From Sphingomonadales bacterium (lineage in GTDB: Bacteria; Pseudomonadota; Alphaproteobacteria; Sphingomonadales; Sphingomonadaceae): a stretch of 64,000 nucleotides of DNA. The translations under genes were made by a program, and so were the position numbers. The stretch covers positions 25,663 to 89,662 of the forward strand of contig JAACPW010000017.1 in the NCBI GenBank assembly GCA_009995225.1. The letters are read 5' to 3'. The notes beneath the pieces were generated by a model, which was given only the letters and a program-made list of their open reading frames with translations, was not told where the DNA came from and did no database searches. This document shows positions 55,544 through 64,000 of the stretch, one piece after another; positions within the stretch are counted from its first letter, which is position 1; each line of letters begins with the position of its first letter.

Positions 55544-58500
55544 GAAGACCCGATATTCAGGCCGTAGAGCGAGCTGCAGCTGAGTTTGATCGGCTCGGGC
55601 GCGGCGCGTTCATGGAGAAGTATCAGTTTGCTGATCGCAACATCACTTACGAAGTGGAGATTGGGGGCAAGCGCTATCCGTCCAAGGCTCTTTTCGGCGC
55701 CGCATTCGCTTACATGCCGAATGGCGAAGCCCGCAACAGCGAGACTTGCGATGGCACGGAAGCCCGAGAGCACTTGGCGCGGCTTGGCCTTCGCATCGTG
55801 GATCGGCGCGGTGATGTGTCTCAAACCCAAGCTGACCGAATTCGTGATTTTGTAATCACCAACTTCATAGAACCAGCCCGGCAGAGCCGCGAGCGTATGG
55901 TCGAAGTCGTGTCTGGTGATGTTCACACCCGTATGGGCCTTGAGAAAGCTATGCCTGCGGTCTGCGGAGCGCTGGAAGGGCGGATATTTGCGGAAAGAGC
56001 GAAGGTTACCCTGATTGATCGACGCAGCCCGATTGGCAGCGATCAGCCCAGTTCGACTATTCGCTATCGTTTCGGGCTGCAGGGCGGGAACGATATGCAG
56101 ATCGACCGCGCCGCTTTGGAGCGTCTGAGGGACAAATTTCTTTCAATTCATCATGATTTCAAGACTTTCGATGAAAGTCCAAGCTTTGCGTCGTTGGAGC
56201 GGGACTATAAGCATGCAGTTGTGCTGCAGGCTACCTCGACCCTCGCTGTGGAAGGTCAAAGCGACGAAGCTCTTGGCGCTGCACTCATCGACCTCTTGGC
56301 TGGGCGAGCAGGGGTAGAATGCAATCTCATCGATTGGAGGGCGCAAAAGGTCATCGATAATGCGCGCACAGCGCATCCCGGCCTAGTCGAAGCCGCTACC
56401 GGACGATTAGCGCGCGCTGAGGATCCCGTTGAAGGCGTCGTCGCCTATCTGGCGACCGTCTGGCCGGTCATGCGCGGGGATTTGCCGAGTAATCCTTACG
56501 CCGAAAGCAGGATGTTCCCGACGATGCTTCGGGCTCTTGTCGAGCCGGATGAGGTATTGCCGATCCGATCAATACCAACCGACTATGCCGCGCGCTTGCT
56601 GCTCGGCAGTCCTGCCTTCGCAAATGCGCCCCTTGCGCGCGGTGAACTCGAACGGGTGAATGCCATGGCCCGCGAAGTTTTGCGGATCATGGATGAAGAT
56701 TGGAACTGGAACCCGCGTGACATGTGGGACGTCCAAGGCTTTCTTTGGGTAACCTGTAAGGACAAGCTGGAAACCCCCCGCGAACTTGATCCGGTGCCAG
56801 TATGGATGGTCACTTCGCTTTGGGGGCAAGAAGACGGCTTGCCGCGCTTTGTCGAGCGCGGAGATTGGAGCCTGCTCACCGACACCGGAAGCGCCAACAA
56901 CCGCCGCGTTCGCGAAATGCAGGCCGGCGATCGCATCTTCTTGAAGGACTTCATTCCGCGAGCACGCGATCTGCCTTTCGATGCTGGCGGCGGGATTGTC
57001 ACTGCGCACCGGTTCCGCGCCGAAGGAACCATCACCGAGGTCAGCGAAGATCGGCTCAGGGTCGGCGTCGACTGGACGCCGTTGGAAGAGCCGCGTCGCT
57101 GGTTCTTCTACACCAACAACGACGCGGTGTGGCGGCTGCGTGACCCAGGCGAAGACCAATACGCTGATCGGTTGCGGCGCTTCCTGCTCGAAGGCGAAGA
57201 GCAGGACATCGAGTGGTTCCTCGATGCCGGGTGGCGCAAACGTCTTCATGGCTCCACCGCCAGCGATGCCAACGAAATCAAGGAGGCGGTAATGCAGCCA
57301 ACGAATATCATCCTTTACGGTCCTCCCGGCACCGGCAAGACTTACCGCACCGCACTCGAAGCGGTTCGCCTGTGCGATGGTTCGGCGGACTTCCCCGACA
57401 CGGTTGAGGGCCGCGATGCCTTGATGGTGCGTTACCGCGAACTGGTTGACGCGCGGCAGATCGAAATGGTCACCTTCCATCAAAGCTTCAGCTACGAGGA
57501 ATTCGTCGAGGGTTTGCGGCCGGAAGCTGATGGAACAAGCGAGACCGGCGGCTTCAACCTTAAGCCTGAGAGCGGTGTGTTCGCGCGGCTTGCCGAAAGA
57601 GCGCAGGTGCGAGTGAAGCGCGGGGTTGAGCGCCTCTCGCTCGATAATCGGGCCATATTCAAGATGTCGCTGGGCCAGTCGAATGATCCACACAGCGCCT
57701 GGGTCTTCGAGGAATCGCTTGAGCAAGGCTATTCAATCTTCGGCTTCAGGGACGTTGATTGGAGCGATCCGCGATTTGCCAATCGCGATGCCATCTTCGC
57801 CGAATTGGAAGCCCGCTTTCCAGAGGAACGCATAACCTCTCAGATGGGCATGGTGAAGTCGCCCGACCGGTTTCGCAACCAGCTGAAGGTTGGCGACGTC
57901 ATCGTCGCATCGAAGGGTCTGAATGCCTTCCGGGCAATCGGGATCGTGGAGGGCGAATATGAATATGCGCCGCGCCAGGACGGTCGATATTCTCACCGCC
58001 GGAAAGTGGCCTGGCTGTGGAGCGATCCAGACGGAGTGCCAGTGGGGGAACTTAGCCCCGATACCCGCTTCAGCCTCGACACCATTTATGAGTTGCCGCG
58101 CACAAGGCTCAATCTGCAGGTTCTGGAACGCCTACTCAACAGTGCGTCGGATGGCGAAGGCGAGATTGGCCTGGAGGGCGGTGATCTTTTACCCCACGTC
58201 CTCATCATCGACGAAATCAACCGTGCCAATGTCTCTAAGGTGTTTGGCGAGCTCATTACGTTGATCGAGCCTGACAAGCGGCTCGGTATGCCGAACGCGC
58301 TCAAGGTGCGGTTGCCCTATTCCAAGCGCGAATTCGGTGTGCCGGCCAACCTCCACATCATCGGCACTATGAACACCGCTGACCGCTCGATTGCGCTGCT
58401 CGACACCGCGCTGCGCCGGCGGTTCCGTTTCGATGAGATGGCGCCTGACACTTCGATCCCGGCCTTCATCGCTGCGGAGAACTCGACCGGCTTGCCGCTG

Positions 58501-58863
58501 GGCTCCGTCCTCAACACCATGAACCGCCGGATCGAATACCTCGTCGACCGGGATCACCGTATCGGCCATGCGTTCTTCATCGGCTGCGAGACCAAGGGGG
58601 ACGTCGATGCGGTGATGCGCGACAAGGTCATCCCGCTGCTCCAGGAATACTTCTTCGACGACTGGAACCGGCTCGCCGCCGTGCTCGGCGAAAAGGACAA
58701 GGGCGGCAACTTCCTGACCTGCGAGATCATCGAGGATCCGATGGGCGAGGGCGGGCAGCCACTCAGAAGCTGGCGGGTGCGTTCGCAGTTCGATGAGGGA
58801 GCCTACGTCCGGCTCGTCTCTACGCAGGCCGCATCGACCTCTGATCTGGAGGACGAAGCTTGA
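55540..58863 (+). CDS. McrB-like GTPase with ScoMcrA-type head and two PUA/EVE-like modules
   Basis: A 1107-residue McrB-like AAA+ protein. Residues about 1-95 (YEVEIGGKRYPSKALFGAAF) resemble the N-terminal head of ScoMcrA and related restriction proteins. About 180-405 holds a middle domain shared with the 42985 protein. About 419-540 (WGQEDGLPRFVERG, then FFYTNNDAVWRL) is a first PUA/EVE-like module. Walker A GPPGTGKT lies near 594-601. About 730-827 (VGDVIVASKGLNAFRAIG) is a second EVE-like insert inside the AAA+ core. Then LIIDEINRAN near 888 (Walker B) and MNTADRS near 944-950, the McrB signature for GTP. EVE/PUA folds often bind modified bases. The GTG start overlaps the upstream stop. 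Confidence 0.88.
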   Translation: MRRPDIQAVERAAAEFDRLGRGAFMEKYQFADRNITYEVEIGGKRYPSKALFGAAFAYMPNGEARNSETCDGTEAREHLARLGLRIVDRRGDVSQTQADRIRDFVITNFIEPARQSRERMVEVVSGDVHTRMGLEKAMPAVCGALEGRIFAERAKVTLIDRRSPIGSDQPSSTIRYRFGLQGGNDMQIDRAALERLRDKFLSIHHDFKTFDESPSFASLERDYKHAVVLQATSTLAVEGQSDEALGAALIDLLAGRAGVECNLIDWRAQKVIDNARTAHPGLVEAATGRLARAEDPVEGVVAYLATVWPVMRGDLPSNPYAESRMFPTMLRALVEPDEVLPIRSIPTDYAARLLLGSPAFANAPLARGELERVNAMAREVLRIMDEDWNWNPRDMWDVQGFLWVTCKDKLETPRELDPVPVWMVTSLWGQEDGLPRFVERGDWSLLTDTGSANNRRVREMQAGDRIFLKDFIPRARDLPFDAGGGIVTAHRFRAEGTITEVSEDRLRVGVDWTPLEEPRRWFFYTNNDAVWRLRDPGEDQYADRLRRFLLEGEEQDIEWFLDAGWRKRLHGSTASDANEIKEAVMQPTNIILYGPPGTGKTYRTALEAVRLCDGSADFPDTVEGRDALMVRYRELVDARQIEMVTFHQSFSYEEFVEGLRPEADGTSETGGFNLKPESGVFARLAERAQVRVKRGVERLSLDNRAIFKMSLGQSNDPHSAWVFEESLEQGYSIFGFRDVDWSDPRFANRDAIFAELEARFPEERITSQMGMVKSPDRFRNQLKVGDVIVASKGLNAFRAIGIVEGEYEYAPRQDGRYSHRRKVAWLWSDPDGVPVGELSPDTRFSLDTIYELPRTRLNLQVLERLLNSASDGEGEIGLEGGDLLPHVLIIDEINRANVSKVFGELITLIEPDKRLGMPNALKVRLPYSKREFGVPANLHIIGTMNTADRSIALLDTALRRRFRFDEMAPDTSIPAFIAAENSTGLPLGSVLNTMNRRIEYLVDRDHRIGHAFFIGCETKGDVDAVMRDKVIPLLQEYFFDDWNRLAAVLGEKDKGGNFLTCEIIEDPMGEGGQPLRSWRVRSQFDEGAYVRLVSTQAASTSDLEDEA

Positions 58864-59603
58864 GCGGAGCGCAGCCGATCTTTCTGCCCGGTGTGCCAGA
58901 GGACAAGGTGCGCGCAATCTACGGGCGGGCTGCGGGCAACGAAATCGCGAGCGGCAAGTTTGCTAGCCCGCAGAGCAGCGCTGCACTTGCGGCAAATGGG
59001 TTCGGGTGGTTCCTTGACCGGCCCGCCGATTGCCCGCTGTTCCCGTCGGTTGCCGACCTTAGTGGCCCAGTGACTGCGGTCGCAATCGAACGCGAGCTGC
59101 GCTTCCCGTGGAGCGGGGGACGCCATCCGTGGCTCGATGCGGTGATGTGGACCGACGCTCATGTCATCGGCGTCGAATCCAAGCGCTACGAGCCTTATCG
59201 CGACAGCAAGGTTGCAGAGCTGGCAGATGCCTACGATCGGGACGTCTGGGGTGATGGCATGCATGGCTGGTGCGCCATGCGCGACCTGCTGCGGGCCGAA
59301 CCCCGGCGCTACAAGCATCTCGATGCCGCGCAGCTGGTAAAGCACGCGCTGGGCCTTGCGACCGAAAGCACCCGGTCGGGCCTGTCGCCCGTTCTGCTCT
59401 ATCTCTACGCCGAGCCACAGGATGCTTGCCGCAACCCGCAAGAGGCTTTCCTCGCCCACCGCCGTGAGATTGAGGATCTCCATGCCATCGTCGCCGGCAA
59501 CCGTGTGCGCTTTGCTGCCTGCTCTTGGCGTGGATGGTTGGCATGCTTCACCGGTGAGACGGCCGATCATGCTCGCAAGGTGCATGAGGCTTTCGCGCCG
59601 TGA
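58860..59603 (+). CDS. predicted PD-(D/E)XK nuclease in the mcrBC-like operon
   Basis: A 247-residue protein inserted between the McrB-like and McrC genes. Residues about 90-113 carry WLDAV...VIGVESKRYEPYR, a D-then-ExK arrangement typical of PD-(D/E)XK nucleases. The rest is mixed alpha/beta without other motifs. Start is TTG at 58860, overlapping the upstream stop (TTGA). The stop overlaps mcrC by 4 nt (GTGA). I infer a third effector or specificity subunit; the family name is not known to me. Confidence 0.7.
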   Translation: MSGAQPIFLPGVPEDKVRAIYGRAAGNEIASGKFASPQSSAALAANGFGWFLDRPADCPLFPSVADLSGPVTAVAIERELRFPWSGGRHPWLDAVMWTDAHVIGVESKRYEPYRDSKVAELADAYDRDVWGDGMHGWCAMRDLLRAEPRRYKHLDAAQLVKHALGLATESTRSGLSPVLLYLYAEPQDACRNPQEAFLAHRREIEDLHAIVAGNRVRFAACSWRGWLACFTGETADHARKVHEAFAP

Positions 59604-60931
59604 CGCACCTGACGATCCGCGAGTGGGGCCATGCCCGGTTCGGCGATCGCGGCCTGACCCGGGCACACGCTCATGCGCTTCATGCCGCCGCTTGTGAGCA
59701 TCCGTTGGCGCATGATGATGCGACCAATATCCTCGTTCTCGGGCGCGACCGGATCATTGCCCGCCAAATGGTGGGGATAGTCTCCGCCAAAGGTTGCAGC
59801 CTTGAAATCCTGCCTAAGGTTGATTCTGACGCCGTGGCTGGGGAGAGTGACGAGACCGTGCGCAGCCGCCTCGTGCGGATGCTCGATGTGGCCCTCGGGC
59901 TCGATCTCGACATTGGCGCCGAAGCGACCATCGCGCGGCAGAGAAACACCCTGCTCGAAATCCTGATCGACGCCTTTGCCACACGCTTGCTCGCCGAGGT
60001 CCGCCGCGGGCTGCCGCGGGCCTATCTCCAATGTGAGGAAGACTTGCCTGCCTTGCGCGGGCGGCTCGATGTGACCCGTCAGTTCACCCACAATGCGGTG
60101 CGCCCCGACCGGCTTGCTTGCCGCTTCGACCAGCTTGAAGCAGACACGCCGCTGATGCGGATCATGGCGGCGGCAACCGTGTTCCTCGCTCGCCACACCC
60201 GCTTGCTTGGCACCCGGCGCAAACTTGACGAGCTGCGCCATGCCTTGGCGGAAATCCCGCTGATGCCGATCACCCGCCTGCCTTGGCAAGGGGTGCGGAT
60301 CGATCGCACCAACCGGCGTTGGGAGGCGCTGTTCCGGCTCGCCCGCCTACTGCTCCATCGCGACTGGCAGGCGACACATCACGCGGCCAAGGCACCCGAG
60401 GGCCTCACCCTGCTGTTCCCAATGAACGACCTGTTTGAGAAATACATCGCGGTGCTGCTGCGCCGGGCGCTAGCGGGCAGCGGGATCGAGGTGACCGATC
60501 AGGGCGGTCACCGCGCCTGCCTCGGCGCCTATACTGGCGACCATCTCGGCAGCGGAGATGCGTTCCGCACCAAGCCTGACATCATGCTGCGCCGTGGCCG
60601 CGAGATCGTGGCGATCATCGATACCAAGTGGAAGAAGCTCAACTCCGATCCACTCGACCGCAAGCACGGGGTGAGTCAAGCCGATGTCTATCAGATGATG
60701 GCCTACGCCCGCCTCTACCGCACCGCCGAGCTGATGCTGCTCTACCCGGCGGTGCCGGGGCAGGGGTGCGAACAGCGCAAGGAATTCGGCATTGCGGGCG
60801 GGAGCGAGCGCCTCATGATCGCGACCGCGGACGTTTCGCTGGACGAGCGGGCTCTTGCGGAAGCTCTCAGGACACTGGTGATGGCACCCTCGGTGGCCGA
60901 TGCGGCGACATTACCTCTGGCAACAGCTTAG
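59600..60931 (+). CDS. mcrC: McrC-like nuclease subunit
   Basis: A 443-residue McrC protein that would be the nuclease partner of the McrB-like GTPase. The N-terminal half has the beta-rich McrC region with VSAKGCSLEILPKVD, and the C-terminus holds PD-(D/E)XK: FRTKPDIMLRR near 322, AIIDTKWKKL near 338 and QADVYQMMAYARLY near 360. GTG start at 59600 overlaps the preceding stop. The WYL gene follows after 9 nt. Confidence 0.88.
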   Translation: MTHLTIREWGHARFGDRGLTRAHAHALHAAACEHPLAHDDATNILVLGRDRIIARQMVGIVSAKGCSLEILPKVDSDAVAGESDETVRSRLVRMLDVALGLDLDIGAEATIARQRNTLLEILIDAFATRLLAEVRRGLPRAYLQCEEDLPALRGRLDVTRQFTHNAVRPDRLACRFDQLEADTPLMRIMAAATVFLARHTRLLGTRRKLDELRHALAEIPLMPITRLPWQGVRIDRTNRRWEALFRLARLLLHRDWQATHHAAKAPEGLTLLFPMNDLFEKYIAVLLRRALAGSGIEVTDQGGHRACLGAYTGDHLGSGDAFRTKPDIMLRRGREIVAIIDTKWKKLNSDPLDRKHGVSQADVYQMMAYARLYRTAELMLLYPAVPGQGCEQRKEFGIAGGSERLMIATADVSLDERALAEALRTLVMAPSVADAATLPLATA

Positions 60932-60940
60932 CGAGACGCC

Positions 60941-61927
60941 ATGGCACGCAACGCAAAACTCGACCGGTTGCTCACTCTGGTCAAGGCGCTGGGAGAGAGC
61001 GCCGAAGGCCTTACTCTGGACGAGATGGCCGAGCTGATCGACGCCAACCGCCGCACCGCCGAGCGGCTGCGCGATCTCATCCTCGTGCACTTCGATCTCG
61101 AGGAAAGCGTTGATGACCGCCACAAGCGCTTCCGCATTCCGGGCGCGTTGCCGTCGCCTTTCACCCAGCCCAATGTCGCCGAGATCGCCGCTTTGCAATC
61201 GCTCGCAGATAGGGCGCGCAAGGCGGGATCGGCGCAGGCGCCTCTGCTTGAAAGCCTGACCGGCAAGGTGCAGGCAGGCCTCAGGCGGGAGGTCAAAAGC
61301 CGTATGGCACCAGACCTTGACCCGCTGGTGCGGCTTCAGCGCCACCATGTCCCCGCTGGCCCGATGATCGAACATGCGCCGGAGACCGTGGCGCAGGTGC
61401 AGGGCGCGATGATGGCCGGGATGTGCCTTGAATTCGATTACCTTGCCGACGGTGCGACAGAGCCGAAGTGGCGGCGGGTCATTCCGCTGGGCCTGATCCA
61501 CGGGCCTGCGACCTATCTGATAGGCAAGATCCCCGGCCGCGATCTGGAACCTGCCCCTTATCGTCTCGATCGCATTACCGAAGCACGGGTCAGCAATCAG
61601 CCCGGCGCGGCGAGCGAGGATTGGGATTTGGACCAATGGATGAGCGCCAGTTTCGGCATCTGGCGCGAACAAGGCCATGACATCGTGTTGAGAGTTACTC
61701 CGGAGAGCGCCGAACGTGCGCGTCGGTGGCGTTTTCACCCACAGCAGGTGATCGAAGAGGATGGTGATGACCTGGTGGTGCGGTTCTGCTCCGGCGGCCT
61801 GCGCGAGATCGCAGAACACCTGTTCACTTGGGGCGGGACGGTGCGGATAGAGGCCCCGGACGAACTTCGGACGGTGATGCGGGAGCGGCTTGAACGAAGC
61901 CTAGATGCACTCTTGAAAAGCTGCTGA
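60941..61927 (+). CDS. WYL domain regulator
   Basis: A 328-residue WYL protein with an N-terminal winged helix (LTLDEMAELIDANRRTAERL near 23-42), a central WYL fold (LEFDYLADG, ATYLIGKIPGRDLEP, YRLDRITEARV) and a C-terminal WCX extension. WYL proteins are ligand-sensing regulators found in many defence loci. It is the last gene of the operon, not the first as is common, 9 nt after mcrC. It may autoregulate the operon, perhaps in response to nucleic-acid ligands. Confidence 0.88.
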   Translation: MARNAKLDRLLTLVKALGESAEGLTLDEMAELIDANRRTAERLRDLILVHFDLEESVDDRHKRFRIPGALPSPFTQPNVAEIAALQSLADRARKAGSAQAPLLESLTGKVQAGLRREVKSRMAPDLDPLVRLQRHHVPAGPMIEHAPETVAQVQGAMMAGMCLEFDYLADGATEPKWRRVIPLGLIHGPATYLIGKIPGRDLEPAPYRLDRITEARVSNQPGAASEDWDLDQWMSASFGIWREQGHDIVLRVTPESAERARRWRFHPQQVIEEDGDDLVVRFCSGGLREIAEHLFTWGGTVRIEAPDELRTVMRERLERSLDALLKSC

Positions 61928-62142
61928 AGCGCATATTGTATTGCTGCGGAAGGCAGCCACGGCGATTCCCAATGCGACCAAGCACCTCGATCCTTTTTGA
62001 TCAGTATTCGTCCGGCGAGGGCCGCCTCGCGCGGGTTGGTAATGAGCGCTGTTAAGCGTAAGCGATGTCCGGACCCCACCTTGCGCGGCTGATGTGAAGC
62101 GCCGAGTTTCCGCGCCCGGTTAAAGGGCGAGGCGCTGCTCCT

Positions 62143-62601
62143 ATGATAATCTCTGGTGATGATCCTGTGATCAATGGCGCTCGGCGGTTCGAGGTATTCA
62201 CTGGCGCCGGCAAGCGCCGCGACTGGTCCGACACGGAGAAGGCGTCGATTGTCGCGGAGTGCTGGCCCGGCGGCGAGAGGGTTGCGGCCGTCGCTTGCAG
62301 GCATGCATTGGATCCATCGCAGATATACGGATGGCGCAAGGTGCTGGTCAGGCGGTGCAAGGATCACGGTTTGGCGGTTCCGGTTGCCTTGGAACAGCAA
62401 GACCCTGCATTCGTGCCAGTAATGGTCGCGCCTGACGATACGCCGGAGCCTGCGCCAGATCCTGTCAGATCACGTCGACGTCGGCGGGCCGAGCCCGCGG
62501 CGATCGAGCTGGAGATTGGCGGCGCGCTGGTCAGGATCGGCAGCAGTGCTGATGCTGATACGATCGCGGCCGTAATCACAGCCCTTCGAGCATCGCGATG
62601 A
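62143..62601 (+). CDS. tnpA: IS66 TnpA
   Basis: The 152-residue first IS66 protein, with a helix-turn-helix (DWSDTEKASIVAEC, then VACRHALDPSQIYGWRK). It is required for IS66 transposition. Its stop overlaps tnpB (ATGA). Confidence 0.85.
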   Translation: MIISGDDPVINGARRFEVFTGAGKRRDWSDTEKASIVAECWPGGERVAAVACRHALDPSQIYGWRKVLVRRCKDHGLAVPVALEQQDPAFVPVMVAPDDTPEPAPDPVRSRRRRRAEPAAIELEIGGALVRIGSSADADTIAAVITALRASR

Positions 62602-62954
62602 TCGGCCCTGCACCCGGCGCTAAGGTGATGGTGGCAACGCGGCCCGTGGATTTTAGGAAGGGAGCGGACTCGCTCGCAGCGCTGGTGGCGACCGAGTATG
62701 GCGGCAAGCCCTATTCCGGTGTGATCTACGTGTTCCGCGCCAAGCGCGCAGACCGGATCAAGCTCATCTGGTGGGACGGAACAGGTCTCTGCCTGATGGC
62801 CAAGAGGCTGGAGCAAGGCACATTCAGATGGCCCCGGATCCAGGAGGGCGTGATGCGCCTCACAGCCGCACAGCTGGGTGCTTTGTTAGAGGGTCTGGAC
62901 TGGCGCCGCGTGCACGGCGGACGCCGTCCGATTGCGCCTCAGATTGCCGCTTGA
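62598..62954 (+). CDS. tnpB: IS66 TnpB
   Basis: The 118-residue IS66 second protein: RPVDFRKGADSLAALV, YVFRAKRADRIKLIWWDG and RLEQGTFRWPR are all characteristic. Start overlaps tnpA by 4 nt. Confidence 0.93.
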   Translation: MIGPAPGAKVMVATRPVDFRKGADSLAALVATEYGGKPYSGVIYVFRAKRADRIKLIWWDGTGLCLMAKRLEQGTFRWPRIQEGVMRLTAAQLGALLEGLDWRRVHGGRRPIAPQIAA

Positions 62955-62985
62955 CGGCATGCATCAAGACTGATTCAACTGGGCC

Positions 62986-63912
62986 ATGCTCCTCGAAGCG
63001 GACCTTCCTGATGACGTCGATGGCCTGCGCGCGCTCGTCCTCGAACAGGCCCACGAGCTGGATCTTCTCAAGGTTTTTCGGGCCGAGAACGAGCGGCTGC
63101 AGGCGATCATCGATGCGCTGATGCGTCACCGGTTCGGGCGCAAGTCCGAGCAGCTAGATCAGGACCAGTTCGAGCTGGCGCTGGAGGAAGTTGAGGCGGC
63201 ACTTTCGCAGGCCGAGCTCGCCAGGAACAAGGCAAGCAAGGCTCCCAGCGAACGTCCGCGCAAGAACAACCGCGGTGCGTTGCCCGCCCACCTCGAGCGG
63301 ATCGAGCAGGTCGTCGATGTCGAGGATAAGACCTGCCCCTGCTGCAGCGGAACGCTCCACCAGATCGGCGAGGATGTTGCCGAGCGCCTCGATGTTGTCC
63401 CGACCACCTTCCGCGTGCTGGTCACCCGCCGTCCGCGCTATGGCTGCCGCTCGTGCGAGAACGCAGTGGTGCAGGCTCCGGCGCCGGCACGGATCGTTGA
63501 AGGCGGCATCCCCACCGAGGCGCTGATCGCGCAGGTGCTGGTCTCCAAGTATGCCGATCACCTTCCGCTCTACAGGCAGGCGCAGATCTATGCCCGGCAG
63601 GGCATCCAGCTTGACCGTTCCACCCTCGCAGACTGGACCGGACGGGCGGCATGGTATTTGCGGCCCATCCGCGATCATATCCTCGAGCGATTGCGACGAT
63701 CAGAACGACTGTTCGCCGACGAGACCACAGCGCCCGTGCTCGATCCCGGGCGCAAGCGGACCAAGACCGGCCAGATATGGGCCTACGCCTGCGATGACCG
63801 ACCTTGGGGCGGCGCTGACCCGCCGATGGTTGCCTATGTCTATGCCGCCGATCGCAAGGCTGAGCGACCCGAGGCGCATCTCCAGGGCTTTGCAGGCATC
63901 CTGGACTTGTAA
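62986..63912 (+). pseudogene. tnpC: IS66 TnpC transposase, truncated
   Basis: About 306 of roughly 520 residues remain: N-terminal coiled-coil region, a zinc-binding motif (CPCCSGTLHQIG), and the start of the DDE domain with FADETTAPVLD. The frame passes into IS3 sequence after GFAGIL and stops. It cannot transpose the element by itself. Confidence 0.9.
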
Positions 63913-64000
63913 CGGTTTTGCGCCGGTCACCTATCTCATTATGCCACCTTGGCCTCGAATGCGAGCGGGCTGATGCCGCCCAGATATGAATGGCGCCTGC
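63908..64000 (-). mobile_element. end of an IS3-family element
   Basis: The right-hand 93 bp hold the 3' end of an IS3-family transposase gene and about 30 bp of terminal sequence starting TGTAACGGTTTTGC. The element extends past the window edge. It interrupts IS66 tnpC. The boundary may be off by a few bases. Confidence 0.7.
63939..64000 (-). CDS. IS3-family transposase OrfB, C-terminal end
   Basis: Only the last 20 codons are visible, ending RRHSYLGGISPLAFEAKVA. The RRHS and LGGISPLAFE pattern is typical for the end of the DDE transposase OrfB of IS3-family elements. The remaining gene lies right of the window. Confidence 0.8.
   Translation of the reverse strand, partial: RRHSYLGGISPLAFEAKVA

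Larger units (their letters stand above)
62058..63907 (+). mobile_element. IS66-family insertion sequence, interrupted on the right
   Basis: The IS66 genes tnpA, tnpB and a truncated tnpC stand in order. The left end is placed at GTAAGCG (62058), which is the usual IS66 terminal sequence. The right end is absent because an IS3-family element interrupts tnpC at about 63908. It follows the WYL gene by 130 nt. Confidence 0.8.

Noticed and set aside
52100..61927. BREX, DISARM or classic RM system
   Set aside because: No methyltransferase, PglX, BrxC or PLD-type component is in the operon; the McrB/McrC pair fits type IV restriction better.

Overview
The window looks like a high-GC alphaproteobacterial chromosome of the Sphingomonadales, probably Erythrobacteraceae. 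The evidence is AddAB in place of RecBCD, the order murU-addB-addA-trxA, the recG/sdhE/mfd block, a BtaA/BtaB betaine-lipid pair, carboxyspermidine-type polyamine genes, and uniform codon use typical of that group. The taxon is an inference from protein content, not a database match.

Positions 1-42,500 are core genome. In order they hold: the end of a MurU-like nucleotidyltransferase, addB, addA and trxA; an inositol-monophosphatase-family gene and argJ; secA; a TauE/SafE permease; an aldehyde dehydrogenase; a HerA-like ATPase; btaA-btaB; a threonine dehydratase-like gene; a spermidine cluster (carboxyspermidine dehydrogenase and decarboxylase) split by a small GxxExxY gene in an inverted-repeat cassette; lemA and its DUF3137 partner; an ornithine decarboxylase broken by a deletion/frameshift that removes the PLP-lysine segment; tRNA-Asn; nadK; an EAL protein; a transglutaminase-like protein; mfd, sdhE and recG; a small phosphatase; an ABC1/UbiB-type kinase; an SDR; a DUF3429 membrane protein; and a CHASE2-EAL protein followed by a 12-codon ORF and a strong terminator.

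At about 42,670 the character changes. A 20-bp copy of a tRNA 3' end (acceptor strand CTCCCCG plus ACCA, tRNA-Pro-like) and three tandem 12-bp repeats look like the left attachment end of a genomic island running past the right edge. No integrase or intact target tRNA is in the window; the geometry puts them to the right.

The island is rich in nucleases. A leftward three-gene group (unknown protein, DUF429, and a protein sharing a domain with the later McrB-like protein) diverges from a HEPN RNase plus DUF2779 nuclease pair. Next come a degenerate serine-recombinase-like gene, a phosphatase/ADP-ribosylglycohydrolase fusion with a YbjN-type gene, and an unknown gene. The centrepiece is a tightly coupled rightward operon (52,100-61,927): a TM0106-type RecB nuclease/DEDD exonuclease/UPF1-like helicase, a large McrB-like GTPase with a ScoMcrA-type head and two PUA/EVE-like modules, a small predicted PD-(D/E)XK nuclease, McrC and a WYL regulator. 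Three of its junctions are 4-nt stop/start overlaps with GTG or TTG starts. I read it as an extended modification-dependent (type IV) restriction system and the best candidate here for an undescribed defence system. The window ends in an IS66 element whose tnpC is cut by an IS3-family element.
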